Source: Lunularia cruciata (lineage: Eukaryota; Streptophyta; Marchantiopsida; Lunulariales; Lunulariaceae). Taken from it: DNA of 64,000 bases. Below the pieces are notes generated by a model. It was not told where the DNA came from, did no database searches, and saw only the letters and a list, made by a program, of their open reading frames with translations. The stretch covers positions 28,148,001 through 28,212,000 of the forward strand of contig OX419760.1 of assembly GCA_948567375.1 (NCBI GenBank). The letters run 5' to 3'. Below, one piece after another: positions 53,501 to 63,040 of the stretch (position 1 is its first letter; each line of letters begins with the position of its first letter). A program made the position numbers and the translations under genes.

Positions 53501-56500
53501 TGTAATACAAGTAGCTAGACAAATTATCTTGAGGTGAAAATTGGCTTGGTAACATCTAGAAGGAGGTTGTGTACAATGGGCTAGGAAGATGAGACAAAAG
53601 TGTCACCAAAAGAGTACTACTACTAATAGGGCAAAAGCCAAAAATAGCTTGGAAACTTTAGAGCTAATTTTGAAGGCCTAAACGGATGAATTAGGCCTTG
53701 AAAATAGAAAGAACCCTAAACTCCCTCAAAGGCAAACAACTTGCTTTATCTTCCCTTATGATTCATCTCATCAAGGGCTTTCCAACAGTGGCATTGGGAA
53801 AACAGCCCACACATACTATTGATGCCATTTAGTGTGAAGGTTTTGTTTTCTTGCATTGCAATGACTTTGGGTTTTTTAGTTATTTTGTCTTGGGAATATT
53901 TTTCATGCCATTGTGAGATCAAGTTTTGTTAATTTTTTGTGAGCTTGAAAGCTCTAAAATGAGGCATAAACTCAGGAGTATCTATTAGTTTGCATGAAAA
54001 TGGGAGTTCTTTTTGGAGTTACACATTCTAGGGGCTTAGATTTATGCTACACGGGCTCAAGACTATTTTTTTAAGGTTACTAGGGTCTTAGAAGCATTTT
54101 TTTTCATTTTGAGGGAATGTTTCAGAGGAAGGCTTGCTGAAGATGTGACAAAGATAGAAGGGTTTTGAGGGAATAGTTCTTGCTGATGTGTGATGACAAG
54201 GGAGTTAATGATGTTGAGAAAATCTTCAAAAGATATTGTTGATGACAAGGGAGTTTACAATGTTGAGAAAAAATTTAAGGAGATCTTGTGAAGAGAAACA
54301 AAGGAGTTCTCTTTTTTTCTTTGGAAGAGCAAGGCATGACAGAAGGTTGGCAAGGAGAAAAGCAACAGGAAGGGTATTGAGGGAGTAGAGACAAGGGAAG
54401 AGAGATGAGGATCTAGAGTGTAGTGAGCTCTTGAGGACTGTGATAGGGAATTGAAGGATTGAAGGAAGGGGAAAGGATGATAGAACAATATTGAGAGAGG
54501 TATCAGAGTGGATTTTGGAAAGGCAAAGCAGTATCAAGAAGTTTGAACAATAGACAAGTATCAAAGAAGGGTGTTGAGGGTGAGAAAAATCAAAAGGAGT
54601 TCATGAGTCTCGGCAATGATAGAGAGAGAATCAAAGGGTTTTTTAAGTGACATTTATTGAAAGGAAAAATCAGGGATTGACAAGAAGGATTGAAAGGAAG
54701 GACAGGGAAGGGAAAGGAGGTGACAATGGAGAGTTAAGCAAGAATATTCTTTGGGAAGTGACAACGAAGGAATTGGGAAGAATACTCTTTAGGAAGTGGC
54801 AGAGAAGGAATTGGCAGGGAGGTATCTTAGGGAAGTGATAGGAAAGATCAAAGGGAAGTAATAGGGAGGGAATAGTCAGGAATGATTGAAAGGTAAGGAT
54901 AGTGAAGAAAATCAAAGAGACATGAATAGTGAAGAATCAAGGATTAAAGGAGAAGATAGGGACAGAGAGAATCAAAATGTGTTGGGAGAGACAACGATAG
55001 AAGGGAAAAATAGTGCCAACAAGGAAAGTGGTAGGGAAGAAGAAGGAGAAACATCAAAGAAGTTTATGGTGACGGTGAAGAGAATCAAAGATAGGAAATC
55101 AAGAGGAATCAAAAGGAAGGCAGAAAGGGAGAAATCGGAAAGCAAGAAATCTTCAAAGGCAAGAGTGTTATTGGAAGAGAGGAGAGGGGAGGAGAGCAAA
55201 CAAGATAACTTTCATTGGCTTTCATTTTTGGGTGTTGAATGCATTGTTGCCCTATTATTGACACGTTGTGGGACAATGGACTAAAGGTTTTGTTGCAATT
55301 GTGTGATGTCATGACGCCAAGGTTGCCAAACTCATTGGATTATTCTATCTGATGGCTGCTTTTGTGGGTTCTTGACTTGAACAAAGGAAGTCTTCAAGGA
55401 ATTAAAATATGTGTGGAATAGTGTGGAAGTAGTAGTTGAAGAAGTAGTGTCCCATGCAGCTTGGGTGAGGAGAGGAAGAGAGAAGAGGATAAGGACCAAG
55501 AAAAGACAGGAGAAATTGAAATAGAGGGTATTGAGAGAGAGAGTTGCAGAGGAGAAATTTTGAGTGAAGAGAGAATCCTTGACAAGAAGGATTTGAGTGA
55601 AGAGAGATTCTTTGATATGAGCAGATGTCATGAAGGAAGATTGGGCAGTAGAGAGAATTCTTGAGAGGATAAGAGATCTGGAAGGAAGGCTTGGTAGTGA
55701 AGAGAGAAGTCTGGACAAGAAGGGTTTAGAAGAGTAAGAGAATAGGTCGGGATTTGCAAGGCAGGCATTAGGGATAGAATGTCAAAGAGAAAAGGATTTC
55801 AAAGGGTGGCAGAGGAGAGAATTCAAGAACAATTGAGAGGAGGACTTTCAAAGAAGAGTCTTAGGACAAAATCAAGAATGAGTGAGAAGTGTGGAAGAAA
55901 GGCGAGGGAGACTTTCATAAGAGAGTCTTGGCTGTGCAGGTTTTTTTGAGTCTTGACAAAAGGAAGGCATAAGTGAAGTCAAAATATAAGGAATTGGGGA
56001 AGTGACTATAGAGGAGATTTTTGAGAGGAAGGAGATTGAGACTAAATAGAAGGAAGAAGTCACAAATGAGAACTTGCCAATCAGAGAAAGGACCTGGAAA
56101 AGATCTCAGATGGAGTCATGACAGAGTGGAGTCATGATAGAATGGAAGTTGAAGAATTGTAAGGGTTAGGATTTAGAACTTGCTCAGTTACCTTCCTTCA
56201 TTTACATGCTTGGCAGTTGAAACTTTAGGTGGTCATTGTATTGTTTGAAGCTACTTGGGTTTTCCTTGAAAATGTTATAACTGCAAGGCTTGGAATTACA
56301 ATGAATATAAAATTCCTTGATGAATGGTAATATTTAGTCCATGAGTAGTGTCAAGGAGAGGAGTCCATTCCTGGAGCTCTCAGTCCAGCCGCATTGTCAG
56401 GTCCTATCACTGACTTGGTTACAATTATCTAAACCTAGCTATAGGACTACGACTCGTTAGAGAAAATACATCACAGCCATTAAACACAAATTTAATATTA

Positions 56501-57047
56501 ACAGAACTTTAACATTAGCAGTGAAGCTTGAAGATTAAGATTGCCTCAACAAAGCCCAACTCAAGAAGCTATTAAAGAGAAGCCTACGTTTAGAAGCATT
56601 GGTAGCAAGAAGGACTGCCATCCGGGCAAGAGTAGAGACAAAGTCTAATTACAAAAGGCTTGAACCATTGACAAGTCAAGCAGTTTGAGCGCAGGCAGCC
56701 AGATGCCCGGTGCACTCTTGAGACCAACCAATCCCCGTGACAATGGTACCCCACTCACGTGATTTTGAGCTCCCTATAAGAAGATTCCCTAATGAACCCA
56801 TTTAACCAACTAAATAGGTCAAGGACTGACATGTCACCCATTCAAACAACTAATCTAAGGATGGAGCTTGTTGACACGTCACCAATCCATGTATCTGATC
56901 CAAGTGTGGAGCTTCAATAAAGGGGATTCTCTTTGCTATATAATAAAGAGAAGGTGCTCGTTTGGAGCATCAAATGATTGAGTGTGAAACTTGTGTTTTC
57001 TCTCTTGTATCTCTCTTGGAGAGTTCTCTTGTCCTCTTAGTATTACA
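53501..57047 (+). repeat. LTR D3, split by a nested insertion
   Basis: The 5' part (53501-53800, TGTAATACAAGTAGC onward) and 3' part (56738-57047, ending CTTAGTATTACA) together make one LTR D. Flanks ATCAA (53496-53500) and ATCAG (57048-57052) are a 5-bp TSD with one mismatch. The halves join at the point where intact copies read CTTTCCAA[CT]GGTACC. A G-box CACGTG is kept at 56756-56761. Confidence 0.88.
53801..56737. mobile_element. 2.9-kb insertion inside LTR D3, purine-rich
   Basis: Non-D sequence lying between the two halves of LTR D3. Its plus strand is strikingly A/G-rich from about 54290 to 56060 (runs such as GAAGGAAGGACAGGGAAGGG), so both strands show long low-complexity frames that are not credible proteins. 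Degenerate repeats of AAGGAATTGGGAAG-like words are frequent. Ends are blurred; the right end read on the minus strand starts GTCACGGGGATTGG. The class is unknown. Confidence 0.6.
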
Positions 57048-57052
57048 ATCAG

Positions 57053-58766
57053 TTTCCTCAACAGTTGGGCTCCTTGAGGGTACAATATTCGTAGAAGAGC
57101 ATCTCACATCAACCTTCGGTGTCATATGAGAGAAAACACCCTTTTCCTCTCTTTTATCACACCTTTTGTTTTTTCTACCAAAGGTCTTTCTCCCCTTTCT
57201 ACATCCCAGGTGGCTAACTTCCCCATTCCTAGAAGATATGCATATATAGATTACCTCCAATTAATTTCTCATCTATTCTTATTGCTTGACATTGATACCT
57301 TCTTTGATTTCTTTCTTGCACATTTTAGAGTTTGTAACTTGCTAAGGATCATTCATGTCTTGAAAACTACTCCTTCTGTGGTTTTACTCAGGATTGAGTT
57401 TGATATCACTACACTCCTCAATCATCCTTTGCTCTTCTTGTCTCCATACCTCTCGCATTGCAAATCAACTGCAAACATTTGTTCCACACTTCTCATTTTC
57501 TCTTTTACCCCGGAGGAAACAGACAAAGTCCGCTTACAATCTTTGTTGAGGGACCTAGAATTTTTATAAGCTTTAGGCACTCCATTTACAACCCACATTT
57601 TTGCTTTTAAGTATGGGAAAACTCTTGGTCATTTACACTTTAACTTTGCCTCACTATCATGGAAGCTATCAAACTTTTCTTCTCCTCCTTCTCCCTCGAG
57701 TTGTATTCAACATCCAAAGTTTCATTAACCCTTCATAGAAGCATGTAATTATAGCTTCTCTTTAGATTTCACCTCCTTCCAACACTTCACTTCTCTTTTC
57801 TAGAAGAACCAAGTTTCATATTTTGCCCACCTTTCCCTCCTCTACTTTCATTGCAAGTCAAACTTGCAATTTGCAATTTTGTTCTTTATTATGAAGCCAT
57901 ATTGGGCACCAAAGGCATTTTTGACCAATGGAAAGTCACCTTTCTAAAAAAAGTTAAACTTTTACTCAATCTCCCTTCCATTGCTGATGATTTCAATTTT
58001 GTAGATCAGATTTTCCTTTCCTCTCAAGATAGAAAACTTCTTGCTTATTTCAAGTCCCATTTCATTATTACTTATATGGACAAGTGTCCCAATTTTACAA
58101 ATTTTGTATTCATTTGTAGACAATTTTACATTCAAACTTTGCTCAATGAGCTTCATTCTCCTTTAGCAATCTATAAACTCTCATTTATTCCTCAAAACCA
58201 GCTCATACTTTCTCACCACAGTTTCAATACTTCTCAAGGATTTTGCACTTCCAAGGATTCCAAGAAACTCCCTTACTTTGTACTTCTACTATGCTTGGAA
58301 ATTCCATAAGTTTCCTATTGTTCTAGGTTCATTGCTGTAGGCTACTCTTCTTCCTTATCTAATTTTTCATTGGCTGAGCTCATTCTTCAAAGCACTGCTA
58401 CCTTTTGCAAACGACCTCTAGAGGAATGAATTCTTACAAGTGGGGCTGATGGTCAACTTTAGCTAGATCTTGGACAACTCTTTTGGAGTTCCTATTTTAC
58501 TTGAGTAGGTGCAAAGACTATGCAAGAAGAGATCCTCTTCTCCCCTAGACTCTCGTTTGTGGCAGACTCCTACCCTCTGGCAAAAGTTCTTTTTCAAAGT
58601 TTTGATTTCACCTTCTGATCTCAAAACAAGGTTGTCTACTCTCATCAAATCTATTTTCCATTATAGGTTCACTCTAAATAGGGAAACTATGTTATTGGTA
58701 GAGATCTCTAAACTTGACTTCAAATATAGATGGCTTAAAAATTGAAACAATATCTCTCAATCAGCA
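57053..58766 (+). pseudogene. Penelope-like RT relic, N-terminal and central part
   Basis: Frames 57126-57569, 57851-58309 and 58509-58745 carry blocks of the RT type found in Penelope-like and related animal retroelements: FIITYMDKCPNFTNFVFICR followed by QFYIQTLLNEL (pattern DK-x-x-N-F-V-F-I-C-K-x-Y-Y), KDSKKLPYFVLL (KLPYFYWLPKLHK-like), a decayed RFIA-GSSS-TTKPLS-like stretch near 58325-58400, and SPSDLKTRLSTLIKSIFHYR (following FDFTTLYT-type RT motif). Stops and frame changes are common. The frame breaks at 58766, where a TSD-flanked insertion begins, and continues at 62471. Membership in Penelope-like elements is inferred from motif pattern only; no GIY-YIG nuclease is seen. Confidence 0.65.
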
Positions 58767-58771
58767 AAACA
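58767..58771. repeat. Left target-site duplication AAACA
   Basis: AAACA immediately before TGTAATG, the start of composite D4. The identical 5-mer follows the other end at 62466-62470. Confidence 0.85.
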
Positions 58772-59320
58772 TGTAATGTTCCCAGGATAGTAGAGAAACA
58801 GAAAAGAGAAAACACAAGTTTCACACTTAAACTCCAATGCCCCAAAAAAGCACATTGGCTTTATTATATAACAAAGCAAAGATGCTCAATAGAAGCATAA
58901 CCCTTGTATCAGATACATGGATATGTGACATGTCATTTATCCCCACCCTTAGATAGATGCATGCATGGGTGACATGTTGGATGTGGTCCTATCTAGTTGG
59001 TCAAACTAATGTTGACTAAAGGGAATCTTCTTGTAGGAATCTTTGAATTGTATGGGTGAGGTACCATTGGAAAGCTCTTTATGAGACAAAAAGGTAGAGA
59101 GGGAAGTCAAGCCTTTTTTCCCTAGGGAATTTGCACATTTTTTAGGCCTAATTCATCCATTTAGGCCTTTGAAATTGCCTCAAGATTTCAAGCATATTTT
59201 GGTTTCTGCCCTATTAGTAGAAGTACCTTTTTGGTGATACCCTTCTGTGATCTATTTAGTTCATCATGTATAACATCCTTCAAAATATTACCAAACCAAA
59301 TTTCATCTCTAGATCATGTG

Positions 59321-59745
59321 TGTAACAATATGGAGTTTAGCGACAAAGTTAGTCAGACTTACGAAGTAACACATAAGACAAATTAGTCTAGAATATTCTG
59401 GAAGTATCTAGGAAGCTTCTTGGGAAGCTTCCCAACTAGCTTAGCTTGCAACTCAAGTAAGTAGCTTCTAGAAGGAAGCTTCTAGAAGCTTCCAACTAGC
59501 TTAGCTTACATGCCAAGTAGGCGACTTCTAGAAGGAAGCTTCTTGAGAAGCTTCCTAGTTAACTTGGCTTGCACTCTAAGAAAGTGGCTTGAGGAAGCTT
59601 CTTGAGAAGCTTCTCAAGGGCCTTGTATACTACCTATAAATACCAAAGCCAAAGCTCATGCTAGGATTTGGAGTTTTCTCTCATTCAAGTGTCCCAATGT
59701 GAGTTTCCATTTTCCTATTTCTCTCCTCGGATTCGGTCTTTTACA
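59321..59745 (+). repeat. Solo LTR A4 inside LTR D
   Basis: 425 bp from TGTAACAATATGG to GGTCTTTTACA. Flanks ATGTG (59316-59320) and ATATG (59746-59750) form a TSD with one transition. LTR D sequence continues on both sides (TCTAGATCATGTG | ATATGTCTAATTATTGG). It holds the four-unit heat-shock element GAAGCTTCTAGAAGCTTC at 59475-59492, the 18-bp perfect palindrome CTTGAGAAGCTTCTCAAG at 59601-59618, and a TATA box TATAAATA at 59635-59642. Confidence 0.93.
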
Positions 59746-59879
59746 ATATGTCTAATTATTGGTTTTAAGGTATTCAAGTCTTTTTCTATTTTTGCATTAT
59801 TTGTGTAAAAGGTTACCGTGTAGGAAAAATGAAGGATAGGAAGACCCCATCAAGCCATACAAGGGAGAGACAAAAAAGG

Positions 59880-62340
59880 TGACATGATGCTAAGCCCCCA
59901 ACAGAGTATATACGAGAAATTTGCCCTACCGCATCTAAGATAATTGAGCTATGCAAGTCGTTTGGTCTACACACAACTAGAGCATCCAAAGAAACAACGT
60001 CTCATGTGATTGCTCTCCTATGGATTGCACCAGCCACTGCTCTATGTAGAGCAATGGACACATGTTGTCTAAAATATGCTACAAAGTATGAGAGTGAAAG
60101 TGGTACCCCTTGACGCCTATCATGAAAAGCTCTTGCGCACTCCTTGACAAATGTGTCAATGTTGTGTCTATCACTCCATATAACTCCAAGGCTAGAGGAA
60201 CAAAGAAGTGAGCTCGTTGCATGCCCTAATGCAAGGTTGAGCTAGGATCCAAGAGCTTGCACCCTTGCTAGAGCAAGAGCAAAGATGTGCTCTAGTAGCC
60301 TGAGGAATGGACGAGTCGACTAAGAGAGAATGTAGCGTATGCTCACACTATTGCTCCATCAAGGAGGATTGTAAACCTCTAGTCCAATCTGATGATAATG
60401 AAGCAAACGTGGAAAATCCTCTTGTGCTCATGGAGATAGACTATCTCTTGTCTGCCGCAATAGCACTTGGAGAGAAAGGGATCCTCCCTCCACCTCTGTC
60501 AAATAAGTCTCCAAAACCGGCCTATCAGCAATCACAAAATGAGAGGAAAGTAGGGGTGCCAAGAGAGCCCAACTACCCAAAAATGTTATAGGTGCCATCT
60601 CCTCCATAGAAAGCAATCCAACCCCACCACAAAAGATCAACAAAGCCGTCTGTTTACATGCCAAATCCCCAGTCAAACACTCAAAAGTCCTTGGTCCAAT
60701 AATATCACCAAAGACTCCCATAATCCTTCTATCAAATGCTCTCAAACGTCATAAGAAGGACGGTGAGGAGGGAATTGTACGGATGAGGTAGGATGGTCGC
60801 CGAGCAATATTGGAAGAAAGTATACCAAATGCCACTTGCGGATCTCCTAGTAATGGAAGGTCATCTACATGGAGAACATCCTCTGCAAGGGCAACGTCTA
60901 CAAAGAAGGGTGTGACAAAATCCTCCAATCTTATTGGCACTCCAAGAATACAAAGTCCGTATGTGGATATGATACACCCCTTAGGGAGCTCAAGGTGGGG
61001 AGGGATACCTAAAGAGGACCATGCCCTACACTTTGACACCTTGACTCTCAAGCCTACTAGATATAGCTCGGTAGTCAAGTAGTCAAAAGCCAACCTAATC
61101 TGATCTATAGGGCCTACAATGTGTGTATCATCTGCAAAGAAGTGAAACACACAACCTAGCATGGCCAAAGTAGTAGATAGAAGAGCTCTAAAGTTAGCCA
61201 TGGCAAATAAGGGCCCCACCAAAGGATCTCCCTAACATGTACCAATAGTTGACTCCAAGACGGTGACTCCCTCTTGTGAACCACCATGTTGGTAGTGAAG
61301 TGAGGCATGAGAGCCATAAAAAGACCGCACAAAAGGAATGAGACTCACCAAGGATCCACCAGCCTCCCTAATCTCTCTAAAGATGGATGCTCGTGAGACG
61401 CTATTAAAAGCATTCTCAACATCCACCTGTCAGACGACCCACTCCTATCTGGGAGTGCTCTAATGCCTAGAGATATAGCCTCAAAATCCTCTATCCTCTA
61501 TCCTCTATCCTCTATCTAATCCTCTAATACAAATCCTCTAGGTGTAGCTACTCCAACTAATGTCTACTAAGGTGTTGTCAAAAGTGAGAATGATATTGAA
61601 GGACAATGGTACGACTGACCAAACGCAAAAAGATCTCTCCAATAGCAATTGGTCTAATTCTAGTGCCTCTTGTGTCCTTCTCCATCACAAGAAGTTGATT
61701 AGCACCTAATACCCTACTAATAGACATAGGAATGTCTCCTCTCGCTATTGCTGCAACCACCTAAAACAATTTGGTAAAACCACTAGAATGATCATTTGCC
61801 TAGAAGTAATCTTTAAGGTGCTCATAAACCATCCCTGACAAGCCTTTTGAGGAAAGGCGAGGAGCAATGCACAATGCTTGTGCAAATAGCAACCTATCAA
61901 GACATAAAGGCTGCTCAGGCTGATAATCTAAGACCTTTAGTGGTAGTCCTTCTACTACTATAGGATGTAGTGAGTGTAGGGAAGAGATAGTCTCATCAGT
62001 AGGACCCGCCATAGACAAAGAGTGTAGCGCTTGTGCTACTCTGCTAAACTCTTCCGCTTGACCCAATGTCCTATACCGTCGTAATCAAGTGGACTCTGTG
62101 GTATCCTATGGTGACGCTTGTCTCCTAAATCATGTAGCCCTAATAGGCTCCTCTTGAAGTGTTGCCCAATCTCCCACTTGGAATCGACAAAATCTAATAG
62201 CCACCTCTCTATGCCCCGCACATAACTCTTTAGCATAACGTAGACACATCAAGGAAGTAAGAGGAATAGGAACCATTGTCTCCACACTCTCTCGCAGCTC
62301 CCGATCGCAGTCCTCATGAAAAGTAGAGTACACACTTATT
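59880..62340 (-). pseudogene. Reverse transcriptase family E, best copy
   Basis: Minus-strand RT of about 800 codons in pieces: 62130-62333 (MYSTFHEDCDRELRESVETM), 61800-62066 (LFAQALCIAPRLSSKGLSGM, VYEHLKDYF), 61578-61760 (ISRVLGANQLLVMEKDTRGT, RIRPIAIGEIFLRLVSRTI), 61232-61426 (MDVENAFNSVSRASIFREI), 60749-61222 (FHFFADDTHIVGPIDQIRLA with the FADD active site; LRVKVSKCRAWSSLGIPPHL) and 60428-60745 (MGVFGDIIGPRTFECLTGDL, GGVGLLSMEEMAPITFLGSW). The C-terminal part near 60000-60300 is helical (HVSIALHRAVAGAIHRRA). The motif order (RPIA, D-x-x-NAF, ADD) is that of RVT_1 enzymes outside the LTR-retroelement group. Breaks include the heptamer array at 61487. Exact class is uncertain. Confidence 0.75.
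61487..61514. repeat. (TCCTCTA)4 inside RT E
   Basis: Four heptamers in tandem, 28 bp, within the coding part between the RPIA and NAF blocks. The length is not a multiple of three, so its expansion contributes to the broken frame there. Confidence 0.92.
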
Positions 62341-62369
62341 TATAAAAGTATATTTGGTCTATAAACCTC

Positions 62370-62465
62370 TATTTGATCTACTTATTCCATCATGTATAAC
62401 ATTCTTCTAGATATCATTAAACCAAATTTCACCTCTAGATCATATATCTAGCTATTGGTATTACA
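62370..62465 (-). repeat. Truncated 5' LTR D fragment
   Basis: Minus-strand start of LTR D (TGTAATACCAATAGC ... TTATACATGATGGAATAAG). It duplicates the sequence at 59225-59320 rather than completing it, and it loses similarity after about 95 bases. Confidence 0.85.
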
Positions 62466-62470
62466 AAACA

Positions 62471-63040
62471 CCTCAAATTCATTGTTGTTGATGAGGACTT
62501 TCTAATCTATTAGATTCTATTCCTTTTTGATAATCTCTACATCAATTTTTGAAATAAGCTCTTTTGTCAAGAGGTTGGGACACCTTTTGTCAAGACTTGG
62601 TCATTTCATAGATTTCATGTATATGGATGATTTTGCTAGTGGAGGAATGATCTATCCTAGACTTTCTTGTGAGCTAGTTTGAACTCATTTTGGCACTCAT
62701 TGTGATTATCTCAACTATCGCATTACCCAAGACAACTTCAATATCTTTGTCTCTATCTATGATAAGAAAGAGCTACCACACTTTGCTCACATCAAGACAA
62801 TCTTTCTCCCTCATGTTCTTTCAAACATTTCCTCTTAATGTAAACTAGGGATTCTAAAAATTGGAGTGTGTTAGATATAGACGGATCTTTGATTCCAAAA
62901 AGTCATACCTTTCAGCTTGTAAGAAACTTATAAATAGCTATGTCTCCAAAAATTACCCTCTTCACATGATCTAGAAAAGATTTTGCTCTGTCTTACAAAT
63001 GGAAAAAGATATCTATGGTTATTATGAGCTTAGTATCTAT
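62471..63040 (+). pseudogene. Penelope-like RT relic, C-terminal part
   Basis: The reading frame resumes right after the AAACA duplication with LKFIVVDEDFLIY, then FLFDNLYINF and NKLFCQEVGTPF (pattern FLxDNxYIxFGxxLFxQxxGIPMG). After a small deletion and frame change it reads FIDFMYMDDFASGGMIYPRL, with the RT active-site MDD, then HCDYLNYRITQDNFNIFVSI, YDKKELPHFAHIKTIFLPHV, LSNIS and RYRRIFDSKKSYLSACKKLI. These follow the order RT palm, then IYDKR and R-x-x-x-F-x-S-x-x-x-F-L-x-x-C blocks of the family. No GIY-YIG endonuclease follows. Confidence 0.7.

Larger units (their letters stand above)
58772..62465 (-). mobile_element. Composite insertion D4 (LTR D, LTR A, RT E)
   Basis: Bounded by LTR D termini (TGTAATGTTCCC at 58772; GGTATTACA ending at 62465) and a perfect AAACA TSD. 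Contents: a nearly full LTR D on the minus strand (58772-59320 plus 59746-59772), cut by solo LTR A4; RT E coding on the minus strand (59880-62340); and a 95-bp second copy of the LTR D start (62370-62465). The order fits an LTR element with 3' and truncated 5' LTR around an internal region, later hit by LTR A4. The insertion splits the Penelope-like relic. Confidence 0.8.

Noticed and set aside
55000-56060. Long open frames on both strands in the purine-rich region (for example 54886-55284)
   Set aside because: They are Glu/Lys/Arg-rich or Ser/Leu/Phe-rich only because of base skew; opposite strands are equally open and no domain or start context supports them.
58772-62465. Simple insertion of RT E into a solo LTR D
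   Set aside because: The D sequence at the right end repeats rather than completes the left copy, so a single LTR split by an insertion does not fit.
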